Positions 1-11,500 of a DNA stretch of 64,000 nt are shown here, piece by piece (the first letter of the stretch is position 1; every line of letters begins with the position of its first letter). The position numbers were made by a program, and so were the translations under genes. Under the pieces are notes generated by a model, which saw nothing but the letters and a program-made list of their open reading frames with translations, did not search any database and was not told where the DNA came from. This DNA comes from Pithys albifrons albifrons. Taxonomy: Eukaryota > Chordata > Aves > Passeriformes > Thamnophilidae. Where the stretch lies: the NCBI RefSeq assembly GCF_047495875.1, contig NC_092475.1, forward strand, positions 15,474,001 to 15,538,000, written 5' to 3'.

Positions 1-3000
1 CAGTGAGCTTTTGCAGCATTTAAAGAACTTGGATAGTTTCAAAATTGGCTGAGAGTCGACTGTGTTAATCTAACAAATTGATTTTAGCCTTAAAAAAGAC
101 AAAACTGTAGTCTGCAGTTTCAACTTTTGCTAGACAGTCTCCTACTTAAAATTCCTCCTCCAGTACCAGTGTTCCTGCAGTTCTTATTCTTCATCCAAGA
201 ATTGCCAGATATGTTTGTCTGTGTGTGTACCATGTGGGTGTTGTACTTTAATACTCCCCGGGGACTGGGTTGGATCTTCCCAACTTTTCCCCTGAAAAAT
301 TCATATATCTTAAAAGGCTAGTCTGGCATGCTTAGGAAGTCATGCATAAGACCCAAATTCTTGCTGTTTTGCTGACTAGCACCCGGGGGAAGGAGTAGTA
401 TTGTTGTATTTTACACGTTTTTCCCAGTGTAGCATCTGCATTTCAAAATGTCAAGACACCAGTGTGCTGTTCAGGCTCATCAGATGGGTTGGGTCTGGCT
501 GATTGTCAGCAGCCTGTGACTCTGCAGGTTTGATCTCCACTTGCTGATGGGTATGGAGTGTCCACAGTGTACCTTCCACAAATATACCAAACACACAGAA
601 GGAAAACCAACCCCATTTTTGCCTTGAAGTACCTTTTTAGGGCAGCCTGGGCACACCTGGCAGCCCAGCAGAAGCCCTCAGTGCCTGCTGGCCGGGGGTC
701 CCTGCTGTGTCTGGAGGTGCTGCTGCCTCTGCACGTGTTGGGCTTCACAAGTGAACAGGCTTTGCATTTTCATTACTTGGAAAATTGGAGCCAGTGGGTT
801 ATTGTCTCCTAAGTGCATTTTGGAAAAAGTTTGTTTGTGGGTGTTTAGAAATGTAAAACTTGGCCCTTCTGGTCCTTGAACTTTGTCTTTAAGTCACAGA
901 AGCGACACTGCTGTGTTGAAATCCTGAAAAAGCTGAAGCAGTTACGTGGTGACAAAATACTCCTTTGCCAAAAATATTGATGAGTCAAGTCCTTAAAATT
1001 CTTTTTATTCGGACCATGCTGCTGTCAGCTCCTGCTTAATAGCAAGCATTTCCTTACTGTTCTGCATGGAATTAACTACAGCCAAGTCATTGCAGCCAGT
1101 TTTTCTAGTGACTTTATGCCTAAGCAGCATTAAGGATGTTTTTGTTGACTGTGCTGTAGCAGACCTGAATAGAATACTTAGTAGCAAAACTTCAATCACA
1201 TTTATTATGAAGTTTGAATTTGGTGCAAAACTGAAACACTTTCAGTATCCCAGAAGCTGTGTAAATGTTTGACTGCTTGAACTCCTCTGTGAGTTTATCT
1301 GTTAATTTGTCTTCTGGGCTGGATTCATGAAATCATTTGTAAATGCAGTTGGTTGTCTTGCAGGTGTCAGTTCTGATAAAGAACACGAGTTGTTCTGAAC
1401 CAGCAGACCTGAGTGCACACACCTTCCCAAATTGCCTTTGTTCATCCAGTGGCTGTATCAGATTGTCATCTCTTTTGCTTTAATAAGGAAATAACTAAAA
1501 GTACTCTCCTATGTAACACAGGAAACTTAAAGTGTCTTAACTCCACATACATAAAAATTTCTGAAACACATTTCTATATATAATAGGTAATAGAGAAAAA
1601 TTTAAACCTCATCTAATTCAAAAGCAGTCCTGTAGCCCAGCATGGTAAAGCTTGGGTTCCCAATGCCCTTTAGTATGGCTTCTTCAAAGGAAGCAGAGTT
1701 TTCATTTTAACTTTAGTTTGAGATTGCCATCAGTATTAGGCAAATTTAAAATAAAACTACAGAATTGTGAACTACTGCTTTTTAAAACAGTGCAAAAAGT
1801 CTTAGGTGCTTTCTTAGGTGTTTACATAGCATGGATAGTCCTCGTTTTGACCTCCTGGGGTTTTTTCACGTGGGCCAGTTATTTTTCTGTTGGAAAATGA
1901 TTGGGCAATGAGTTTTATTTTCAAGTTAAATGTAACAGCCACTATAAATGATAAAAGGCAAGGATGTTGCTTCTGTTACCTAACCATGGAGATAGGAAAA
2001 TTGCTTTCAAAACATTTGCCCTGAGGCTTAGTGTATATTCCTCTTTCTGTTGCTGTCTTCCCTTGGGGAATAGAGGCGTTCTTAGTGGAGTTTCTTTTGT
2101 TTCTTTAAATTTTGTTGTGTTTGTGTTGTGAGTTGCAGTCTCTCTCTGAAGAAGGTGCAGTGAGGAATCGGATGTTCATGCACAGTGGCCACAGCAGCAG
2201 AGCTGGCTCAGTGTCAGTGGGCTTGTTTGCTATTTCCTTGAGGAAGGAGGGTCTTCCACACTTCTGGTGTCAGCTGTTTGTGGGGCAATGTCTTGTAACA
2301 CCACAGGATGTTGCTTGAATTCATTAGTGTGTTGAAGGGGTTAGCTCTGCTTTATTGGTCAACAAAATAAAAGACTTAAGGACCCATTTTAGTAATCGGA
2401 AGTTCCATCATACAAAGAAAAAATTACTTTTTCACCTTGTAGAAGAGTTGCTACTCTTGTTTTCATGAAGTACTGAATTCAGCCCTAGCTGCTTAAATTG
2501 TGACTTGACTTAGTCATTCCAGACATGTCTGTTCTGAAGCGGCAGGTGGAGCTGAGTTACAGGCTGGGCTGTGTGCTGGGGTGTGATGCTCAGCTGGATG
2601 CAGGTTGCTGAGGGATAGTTACTGACCATGGCTGGTCAGAGCTTTGGTTATGCCAGGAGTCTGGTGAATGGCCTCGTGGTGTCACATTGGGACATTGGGT
2701 TGGGCTTGATCTTTAAGGTCTTTTCCAGCCTAAACAGTTCTGTGATTCTGTGATCTGGTTCATCCTTGATTTCAAATGCTTAGTTAACACCATTTATATG
2801 TGACTAATGGGAGCCTTGGAGATCTTCCATACGGATACTGAACCGGCTTGACTTAGGAAGCCAAGAAGTCTCAGAAATGAAGTGGCTCAGGTGAAAAAAG
2901 GTGCTACTCCTTATGGTTTAAGCTGAGACTGGCTTCTGAAGTGATGAATTGTGCTAACACTAATGTAATGCTTTCAGCCTGTACTGATGGTTTGTCTAGA

Positions 3001-3975
3001 ATAAGTGACAATTATCTAGTTTCCTGTTTAACTTCTAATATGACCTCAGACTTCTACAGAATTTGCACGAGGTAACTGTTCAGATCTAGCTGTTCACAAT
3101 TCATCCTAAGCTTTGACTAAAGTCAGCTGCAGAGGTAAATGTCATTTACTTGTGCCGGAGACATAAGGTGTCATGCTAGAGAGAATATCTGCAACTACTA
3201 AAAAAATTGTACCTTGTTTTTGAAGGTTGTAAAGGCCAAATACCTAGCTAGGATAGGCATAGATGTTAAACTCATTTAGGTGAGGTGTGTATAGTCACAG
3301 AATTCTGGTGCTAGTTTGTAGCAGTAGCGAGCTCCAGGTCATCCTGGCCCCTTGCCTTTGCTAGGAGGCAAACATCAGGTCAGTATAATACCGGCAGTTG
3401 CTGTCAGGATGTCTCATGAGTGTCACTGTTGTGGTTGTCCATATTGGGGTTTTGTTCATAACCAACCTGCTCTTATGTTTCTAGTTGTCTTCACTTGGCG
3501 GGAGATAAAATCCCTCCTCAAATGAAAGGGAACTGTTTCTTTCCCATAGCTGTGCAGAATTTTTCAGTTGCTTTATCAGGTACAGTGGACACCATATCAG
3601 TGTATAGCAATTTGTTTGCTTGGCTAAAATACTCATTTTGCTTACACTCTGTTAAATATTGAATAACTGATATAATAGTTCTGATTTTTGATATTCCTTA
3701 GTTTTATTTTTTTACACTGACACCTGTGGATCTTAGTATAACGACTATTTTGGGATTTCTAGTGCAAAATGTATACTGATTATGTTGGTAAATGTTTAAT
3801 ACTTCAGTCTGTATGAAGTAAACAAACATGAATAGGATACTTGGAATATAAACATGCTTAATCTTTGCAGGATGTTATGAGGTGTGTATAAACAAATGCA
3901 GTAGATGGTGTGTGTATGGTTGCCTGGTGTCACGAACAGCAGTCTGACTTGGCCGTTGCCTTTTCTCATCTGCAG
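1..3975 (+). other. RBM12: 3' part of RBM12 5'-leader intron
   Basis: No coding sequence is recognisable here. The stretch ends in a good 3' splice site: a pyrimidine-rich run followed by TGCAG at 3971-3975, 22 bases before the RBM12 start codon. It is not CpG-rich, so the RBM12 promoter and first non-coding exon should lie left of the window. In mammals this leader is shared with CPNE1 (family knowledge). A CR1 3' tail sits near 2640-2757. The short ORFs here match nothing I recognise. Assignment as intron is inferred from the acceptor and from the mammalian gene structure. Confidence 0.7.
2640..2757 (+). mobile_element. CR1 LINE 3' end fragment
   Basis: The sequence shows the typical end of avian CR1 elements on the + strand: GGGCTTGATCTTTAAGGTC, then TTTTCCAGCCTAAACAG, finishing in the short direct repeat TTCTGTGATTCTGTGAT. 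Only the last 70 bases or so are clear; the left boundary is approximate. It is an old, 5'-truncated copy. Confidence 0.75.
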
Positions 3976-3997
3976 GTGTGTGTGGTTTCAGCGCAGC

Positions 3998-6640
3998 ATG
4001 GCTGTGGTCATCCGCTTGCAAGGTCTCCCGATTGTGGCGGGGACCATGGACATTCGCCACTTCTTCTCTGGATTGACCATTCCTGATGGGGGCGTGCATA
4101 TTGTAGGGGGTGAACTGGGTGAGGCTTTCATCGTTTTTGCCACTGATGAAGATGCAAGGCTTGGTATGATGCGCACAGGTGGTACAATTAAAGGGTCAAA
4201 AGTAACGCTGTTGCTGAGCAGTAAAACTGAAATGCAGAACATGATAGAACTCAGTCGTAGGCGTTTCGAAACTGCCAATCTAGATATGCCACCAGCAAAT
4301 GCTAGCAGGTCGGGACCACCTCCTAGTTCTGGGATCAGTGGAAGGGTTAACTTACCTACTACTGTACCTAACTTTAATAATCCTTCTCCTAGTGTAGTAA
4401 CTGCTGCTACTACAGTGCATGAAAGCAATAAAAACATATCCACATTTTCTACTGCCAATATGGGCACTGCACCTCCAAATCTTGGGAGTACCTTTGGTAG
4501 TCCAACATTTAGCTCGACTATCCCTAGCACAGCATCCCCAATGAACACAGTACCTCCCCCACCAATCCCTCCTATCCCAGCTATGCCGTCTTTGCCACCA
4601 ATGCCTTCTATTCCCCCGATACCTGTTCCACCTCCTGTACCTACACTGCCTCCTGTTCCTCCAGTTCCTCCGATCCCCCCTGTGCCCCCTGTACCTCCAA
4701 TGACACCTCTGCCTCCCATATCAGGAATGCCTCCTATGAATCCGCCACCCGTAGCGCCCTTACCCACTGGAATGAATGGGTCTGGAGCAGCAGTGAATAT
4801 GAACAGCAGCTTGAATCCATTGTTTATTGGTCCCATGAATCCTGTAAATCCTATCCAGATGAATTCTCAAGGTAGTGTCAAGCCAATTCCAATCAATCCA
4901 GATGATTTGTATGTCAGCATTCATGGAATGCCCTTTTCTGCAACAGAATCTGATGTGAAAGACTTTTTCCTTGGGCTCCGTGTGGATGCAATCCATATGC
5001 TGAAGGATCATGTAGGTCGAAATAATGGAAATGGACTAGTTAAGTTTTTTTCTCCTCAAGATACATTTGAAGCACTGAAGCGAAACAGAATGCTGATGAT
5101 TCAGCGCTATGTTGAAGTTAGTCCTGCAACAGAGAGACAGTGGGTGGCTGCTGGAGGCCACATAACTTTCAAGCAAACCATGGGTCCCTCTGGGCAGGCA
5201 CATCCTCCTCCCCAGGCTCATCCCAGGTCCAAATCTCCCAGTGGACAGAAAAGGTCGCGGTCGAGATCTCCCCATGAGCACGGTTTCTGTGTTTATTTGA
5301 AAGGTCTTCCCTTTGAATCAGAGAACAAACATGTGATAGATTTTTTTAAAAAGCTGGACATAGTTGAAGACAGCATTTATATAGCTTATGGACCAAATGG
5401 GAAGGCAATCGGGGAGGGGTTTGTTGAGTTCAGGAATGAAGCTGATTATAAAGCAGCTTTGTGTCATCATAAGCAGTACATAGGGAATCGCTTTATTCAG
5501 GTTCATCCAATCACTAAAAAGGCAATGTTAGAAAAGATAGATATGATTCGTAAAAGATTGCAGAACTTCAGCTATGACCAGAGAGAAATCCTGATGAACG
5601 CTGAGGGAGAACCACCAGGCTTGCCAAAATTGTGTGCACATATATCTAATATTCCATACAATATAACAAAAATGGAGATCCTTCAGTTTCTAGAGGGACT
5701 GGCAGTAGAAGAAAACTCTGTACAAATTCTTGTTGATAATAATGGGCAAGGTTTAGGACAAGCACTGGTTCAGTTTAAAGCTGAAGATGATGCTCGTAAG
5801 GCAGAGCGTTTGCACCGTAAAAAACTGAATGGAAGAGATGTTAATTTGCGTTTGATAACTGTAGAAGAAATGAGAGATATTGAGAGAAACCCACCATCTC
5901 AAGGGAAAAAGATGCTGAAAATCCCGCTCCAAGGAAGTGCGGCGGTGCCGGGAGCGCCGGGCCCTGGTGGGGATGAGCATGCCTTCCTGGGGGGAAGCGC
6001 TAAGGAAGCGAACAATGGGCCTCCCTTCAACTTCCCGGGTAACTTCAGTGGGTCTGGCGCATTTGGTCCCCCTCTGCCACCGCCCGGAATAGGCGGATTT
6101 CCTGATTCCAGGCCAGGAATCCCTGCAGTTGCAGCTGGCAGTCTGCCTGGTGCGAGTATCGAGGTGCCAGGGTTTGCAGGGGGTCCCGCCAACCTGAGCG
6201 GGCCGGCAGGGTTCGCAGGGGGGCCTCAGGCGTTCGGGAACGGTCCTGGCAATTTAAGTGGGCCCCCTGCCTTCGGTGCTGGTCCTCCAGGAATTGCTGG
6301 CGGTCTTGGGCATTTAAGCGGACCTCCGGGGTTTGGACCCGGACCAGGAAACATACATATTAGTGGACCCCCAGGTTTTGGAACAGGGTCTGGAAAGCCC
6401 GGGCCAACTGTCATCAAAGTGCAAAATATGCCCTTTACTGTTTCGGTTGATGAAATTTTGGATTTCTTCTATGGTTACCAAGTGATCCCTGGTTCAGTGT
6501 GCTTAAAATACAATGAAAAGGGCATGCCCACTGGAGAAGCAATGGTGGCATTCGAGTCTCGTGATGAAGCAATGGCAGCTGTTGTTGATTTAAATGACAG
6601 ACCTATAGGCTCCAGAAAAGTAAAACTTGTTTTAGGGTAG
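3998..6640 (+). CDS. RBM12: RNA-binding motif protein 12 (RBM12/SWAN), complete, 880 aa
   Basis: Nuclear RNA-binding protein of the SWAN family with five RRM-type domains. RRM1 is about residues 1-85 (starts MAVVIRLQGLPIVAGTMDIR), RRM2 about 302-385, RRM3 about 429-510, RRM4 about 544-625, RRM5 802-880. A proline-rich PPIPP/PPVPP region lies at about 185-262. A degenerate Gly/Pro region built on LSGPPGFG-like units lies at about 725-800. The whole CDS is in one exon, as in mammals. I chose the ATG at 3998 because it is the conserved start, lies just after the acceptor at 3975, and has A at -3 and G at +4; the in-frame ATG at 3905 is intronic. Human RBM12 is 932 aa, so this copy is slightly shorter, probably in the low-complexity tracts. 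No frameshift or stop. Identification is near certain. Confidence 0.98.
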   Translation: MAVVIRLQGLPIVAGTMDIRHFFSGLTIPDGGVHIVGGELGEAFIVFATDEDARLGMMRTGGTIKGSKVTLLLSSKTEMQNMIELSRRRFETANLDMPPANASRSGPPPSSGISGRVNLPTTVPNFNNPSPSVVTAATTVHESNKNISTFSTANMGTAPPNLGSTFGSPTFSSTIPSTASPMNTVPPPPIPPIPAMPSLPPMPSIPPIPVPPPVPTLPPVPPVPPIPPVPPVPPMTPLPPISGMPPMNPPPVAPLPTGMNGSGAAVNMNSSLNPLFIGPMNPVNPIQMNSQGSVKPIPINPDDLYVSIHGMPFSATESDVKDFFLGLRVDAIHMLKDHVGRNNGNGLVKFFSPQDTFEALKRNRMLMIQRYVEVSPATERQWVAAGGHITFKQTMGPSGQAHPPPQAHPRSKSPSGQKRSRSRSPHEHGFCVYLKGLPFESENKHVIDFFKKLDIVEDSIYIAYGPNGKAIGEGFVEFRNEADYKAALCHHKQYIGNRFIQVHPITKKAMLEKIDMIRKRLQNFSYDQREILMNAEGEPPGLPKLCAHISNIPYNITKMEILQFLEGLAVEENSVQILVDNNGQGLGQALVQFKAEDDARKAERLHRKKLNGRDVNLRLITVEEMRDIERNPPSQGKKMLKIPLQGSAAVPGAPGPGGDEHAFLGGSAKEANNGPPFNFPGNFSGSGAFGPPLPPPGIGGFPDSRPGIPAVAAGSLPGASIEVPGFAGGPANLSGPAGFAGGPQAFGNGPGNLSGPPAFGAGPPGIAGGLGHLSGPPGFGPGPGNIHISGPPGFGTGSGKPGPTVIKVQNMPFTVSVDEILDFFYGYQVIPGSVCLKYNEKGMPTGEAMVAFESRDEAMAAVVDLNDRPIGSRKVKLVLG
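4552..4785 (+). repeat. RBM12: Proline-rich coding repeat in RBM12
   Basis: This in-frame tract encodes degenerate PPIPP, PPVPP and PPMP units between RRM1 and RRM2 (about residues 185-262). The underlying DNA is a loose CCTCCTGTTCCTCCAATC-like repeat. It creates a long glycine-rich open frame on the opposite strand, which is a shadow. In the family this region is expected to be flexible and to bind SH3/WW-type partners; that role is inferred. Confidence 0.85.
6160..6405 (+). repeat. RBM12: Gly/Pro-rich coding repeat in RBM12
   Basis: Four to five imperfect in-frame repeats carry the core LSGPxGFxGGP (about residues 722-802), just before RRM5. The tract is GC-rich compared with the rest of the CDS. 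Repeat number is a likely source of length difference between species (inference). Confidence 0.85.
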
Positions 6641-7723
6641 CTGTTCATCTGAAGTAGTTGTAGAATAGATATTCATAGTGCTGTGATAAATGCATCTGGA
6701 TTGGTTTTTATAGTATTTCCAGGATAGAACCTGTGGATTGTTTAAATTGTAAAACAGATTGGTTTTGATAAGACAGAGCACTGGGTTAGCCATTCCATGA
6801 GAAACACTGTGAGGAGAGCTGTGCAGTGGATGTTCCCCGTGCAAATACGCGGAGAAGCTGGACAGATTCTTACTCATCATAGAAGTTTGGTGAACTCTCC
6901 TGGACACAGTGCTTATGGAGAAACTGAGATTGGTTTGACATAGTTTTGGATAAGGGAAATAGGTGAAGGCAGTGAAGCTCTTCAGCGGGTGCTCTTGTAA
7001 GCCATTGTAAAATAGATAGCTATTTCTAGATTTGGTTAAAAGCTGGCTGAATTTGCTTTGTTTACAGGTCAAAGCTTTGTTTAAAGTCCTGATTTTATTC
7101 TGCAACTGAATGAAATTCTCAGTGTACACAGATTAATTGTTTTGTGTATGTATCTTTACTTTTTCCAAGATTCTCACTGTATGAACAGTTGAATTATGCC
7201 CTTTGCTGATGTGTCTACCAAACTAATTCCTATGAGTATGAGCAGAATGGTTCTGTAAAATTCAAGCTGTTCTTTGTGGTATAACCTTTAGTTATTTATA
7301 TATTGCAATTATAACTGTGCAGAATAAGACTTTTGCCACAAATATAGCTAACCTCAAACATAAATCATATGAGTTTTATAGTACACTTAAAACATTTCCA
7401 CTTGAAAATAATCATTGTTGTTTAAGTAGCTTGATTTGTTAGGATTACAGAAATCAGTTGGAAAAGGATCTTTGACACTAGTTGGATATTGATGTTGTAT
7501 TTCTCATGTGTCTCTTGAACTCCTTACATAGTCTCTGTTAAGAGAACCAAAGTGGTGATTATTAGTTGAAGATTGGAGTCCAGATAAAGTTTTAAATTAG
7601 GTTATAATGAAAGAAACTTGTATCTTCAGCAACTCTGTTGTGAATTACTGCTATGGATGAATTCAGAGATAAATTTATTTTTCTCCAAAACGTTAAAATA
7701 CTGAGTTTACTATATATTTTTGC

Positions 7724-7729
7724 AATAAA
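7724..7729 (+). terminator. RBM12: Candidate RBM12 poly(A) signal (proximal)
   Basis: Canonical AATAAA within TGCAATAAAGTTG, with GT-rich sequence (TTGTGCTGTTGTG) about 5-20 bases downstream. This would give a 3' UTR of about 1.1 kb. Confidence 0.65.
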
Positions 7730-8179
7730 GTTGTGCTGTTGTGTTCAAAGTCTGTAAAGAGTTGCCATTTTCTTTGTTGTGCAGTGAAGCCTTCCATGGA
7801 AAAACAGAGAAATGGAAAGGGAGTAATTACTCAAGTAAAAAGTAGAATTTATTTTTGTTCATCCCTGCTTTGCTTGTGATACATTTTAAGACTTGGGCAT
7901 TGCCTGGAAAAAAATCCTGCTATTCCCTGCAAATCATTGTACTTAAACATAGTAAACTTTACAATGCTTTGGGTTTTTTTGACAAAGAAAACCAGTGCCT
8001 TTTGGTGTTGCAGATCATGGAACACTGAAGTGTTTGGGCAGGCAAAATTGAGAGGTGCAAGTGGCAACAGTTTTATTCCTGTGGTGTGTAGGAGAGATTT
8101 GCAAACCTGTGCAGCGCTGCATCCCGAGAGGATTTCCCAGTACAGGAATCTCTGGAAGGATTGTACAAAGGTGCACTTC

Positions 8180-8185
8180 AATAAA
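8180..8185 (+). terminator. RBM12: Candidate RBM12 poly(A) signal (distal)
   Basis: Canonical AATAAA in CTTCAATAAAGAGG. A further AATAAA follows at 8316-8321, and another at 8570-8575. These are candidates for longer RBM12 isoforms. Confidence 0.45.
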
Positions 8186-8579
8186 GAGGCGGTTGGATTA
8201 CACAGATGCTTCTGTAATTCATTAGCATAATTTTGTTTTGACAGATTACTAGGTGGTCCCAACTTTGGAAAAGTGATGTGATTTGTATATACTGTTTAAA
8301 ATTAAGCCTCCTGTTAATAAAACTGTCTGTCTCTGAAGCTCCATGTTACGCGTTTCAACAGTCTTTGGGAGTAATGTTTCAACAGCAGATCTTTGTTTCT
8401 TTTTTTCCCCTGAAAGTACTCTTGCTGATGTCAGAAAGATGTGTGATTAGGAGTCAAGTCTTTCAGTTTATTTTAAAAATTTTGCTCTTTGTTTTTTAAG
8501 CAACTTTTATTAAAGTTTCATACTATATTGGAGTTATTTGGGTGCTTGTTTTTTCATGTTTCACATTAGAATAAAATTA

Positions 8580-11500
8580 CCGAAAAGGAAAACGTGGCTT
8601 CATTGTTCACAGAATTAAGATATTAGTGTGTGTTGATCTGCCAAAACTGGTGGTAACTGTTTTTTCAAGTTCAAATGAATCACAACAATGCTTGCTTTGT
8701 TGTGACATGTAATTAAACTACAATTGTCTGGAATTAGAGACATGGTTCCGTGTTACTGTCTTTGATTTTACTCTGTGATCCTCGTGGTCATGGATCCAGG
8801 GTTTTTAGTGCTTGGGTTAGACACAGCATATGCCGTGACACAAACTTGTGTACCTGTTCCTTTGGACTTGCTGAAAGTGCAGGTTTGTTTGGGAAAGCTT
8901 TTCTTTTCTGATTCTTCATTTTTCTCTGTGTTCTCAAGATGTTTAAATGTTCATCCAAAAAAAGGTGCAAATCTATACAAACAGCCATTGCTGTTGGGAA
9001 CACTGACTTGGATGGAATGCTTAAATGGAGGATTCGGGGTGGGGAAGGGGTTCTTCATCTTACCAAACAGTTGATGCTTCTTATCTCAGCATAAATTAGA
9101 TAGTAAATATCCCCTCTTCCTTGAGAGAGGACTCTTGGGGAAAAAAAAATAGGAAGTCATAGCATATTTAGAATTTCCATATTTATGAGAAACAGTACAT
9201 CAACCCAAATAGTTACGGTTGATCCTTTAAAACCTGTACAAAGAAAAGTTCATTATCAAGTGTCAATGCAAATAAACAGCTTTCTGTAACAACTTGCTTT
9301 CAGGTGGGAAGCAGCTTAAAACTGCATGTTATGCTAAATTATGAGAGATGCCCTAGACTGCACATCTAGAGTTGATGAAACTGCTTACTGTGCACATGTC
9401 TACATTCATGAACAGCCTTAAGGAGCAGGACCCCCGAGGTCCCAGCTCCAGTGTGGAAGCTGCCCTTTGATACACATCTCAAGCTGGTTGGTAGCAAGAG
9501 GTAGCACCAGACAGGATCAGCTAATGGATGCTGCTCAAATTCGAAGTTGTTTTGGCCTTGATGCTCTCTGAGTGCCAAGGGTGACATCCTGCTTTAGCCT
9601 CCTTGGAACAATACGGTCGGTGACACTGATGTCCCCGTGGCTTCAAGTGATGGACTGAAGGTATTTGTGTTTATATAAATGGCTAAGTTGGTGCTTTTAG
9701 CAGTTCATTAAGTTCTACTGCAAGCAAACCCCAAGCAGTCAAGTGTTACATTCACAATGGAAATTCTGTTAAACATGCATTTTTTGTCCTATTCTACAGA
9801 GAAATGAATGTGATTAGTCAGTGATAAACCTGTAACTTGGATGAAAGAACTTCAGTAGTGAGGTGAAAGTGTGACTTTAGAGTTGCTGAGTTGCAAGCAG
9901 TTACACATAAATGTCGCAGTCAGATTTTAACACAAGTTAATTTGGTAATATCATAGACATTGTTTAAGCCAGTGCTTTATTGATGAATTGTTGCTATGTT
10001 CTAAGTGAAGATTTATGAGAGGTTTAAGGCTCTGTAGGTTTAAAGATATCTGAAGGGCGATTTAAAAAAAAAAAGTAGCATTCCTTTCATAGAGTGTAGT
10101 ATTTTCCTTGAATGTCTGTGCTCTGAATTTGTGGAGAGGAAGATTGGTGCAAAAATGAGGACTCTGGTTGTGCACCAGGTGACCTTGAAGGTGTGAAAAC
10201 ATCCATGCTAGTCAGTTCTGCATTGCTGTGGCTGCCCTTCAAGGTGTTGCCTATACCGTGTGAAATTGGCAGCTTGTTTTGCCAAGAAGTATTTCGGAGC
10301 ACTAAAGACTGTAGACTCTGCAAAAGTGTTTCCAGTTCACAGGCACACCAGTGGTTCATGAACTGTAAATAGTGGTTGCAGTTTTTGCATTTTGTTTCTC
10401 AGTGTGCTGCTGTGGTGGTTCCAAAGCTGCTGCTCCCGTGGTGGTTCTGCTGGTCCTCAATGGGTGGTTCTGCAGCTCTGAACAGTGCTGGCCTTCTGAT
10501 GTGCAGAACTGAAACTGCTGGGTGGTAGGGACTGTTTAAAGTCTCTGCTGGGCCAGTGTACCACTTGTTGAGAGCAGCTGGTTTAGGCTGATGCTTCAGA
10601 TATGTGATTAGACCTTGAACCAAGGGTAGTCACAGCAATAGGACAAGGGGGCACGATGGGCTCAAGCTCTGCCAGGGGAAATTGAAGTTGGATATCAGAA
10701 AAAAATTCTTTCCAGAGAGAGTGCTCAGGCATTGGAATGGGCTGCCCAGAGAGGGGGTGGATTCCCCATCCCTGGAGGTTTTTCACCTGAGCTTGGCCGT
10801 GGCACTGAGTGCCATGATCTGGTAAAGGGACTGGAGTTGGACGAAGGGTTGGACTTGATGATCTTGGAGGTCTTTTCCAACCCAATCGGTTCTGTGATTC
10901 TGTGACTGCAATTCCTGTTTAATATGGACTGTAGTGCAAGGAAAATACTAGTTTCTATATTGATAATTGGTTGGAAAAAAGCAGTTTTGAAACTGGACTG
11001 ATGATATATAAAGAAACATTTAGTTTGACTCCAGGTCAAGACACACAAAAATTAGTTTTATGTCAGTTTGCTTGTTTAGATGTTTTGCAGGTATTTCAAA
11101 AGAAAATGGCAGAGGCTTAATTGTGTTGTAAGGTTTTTCAGAAACTCCTTTGGCCTGGAGGCAGAGGTGCTGAATACATGTGCTTGTCTTTGCTGCTTTG
11201 CAGGTTTGCTGATGCTCCCCCTCTGTTCTGTGACTGTATTTTTCATGGCTTTGGGAAAACTGAGCTGGAGTTTGTGTACAGAGCAAATGACTCTCCTGCT
11301 GAAGGAAGAGGAAGGGAAGAAGTCTGGTAAATGCTCTTGCAGAAAGAGTAGCCTCAAAGTGTTCTCTTCCTCTCTGTTTTTGGCAGTGAGAATGTGATTG
11401 TAGTTCAAAGATTTACCTTTTCCATCGAAAACCTGTTGGTTGGTAGTAGGCACATTGATCTGTGGCTGTGTACTGAAGTCCACTGCTGGTTCATGATCAG

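Larger units (their letters stand above)
6641..8330 (+). other. RBM12: RBM12 3' untranslated region
   Basis: AU-rich sequence without credible coding potential follows the TAG stop. It contains poly(A) signals at 7724, 8180 and 8316, with weaker or later ones near 8505 (ATTAAA) and 8570 (AATAAA). Alternative 3' ends are therefore likely; which one is used cannot be told from sequence. Confidence 0.75.

Noticed and set aside
3905..3997. In-frame upstream ATG extending RBM12 by 31 residues
   Set aside because: It lies in the intron before the acceptor at 3975, and the extension is not part of the conserved RBM12 N-terminus.
3988..4836. 282-codon glycine-rich frame antisense to RBM12
   Set aside because: It is the mirror of the proline-rich coding repeat on the + strand.
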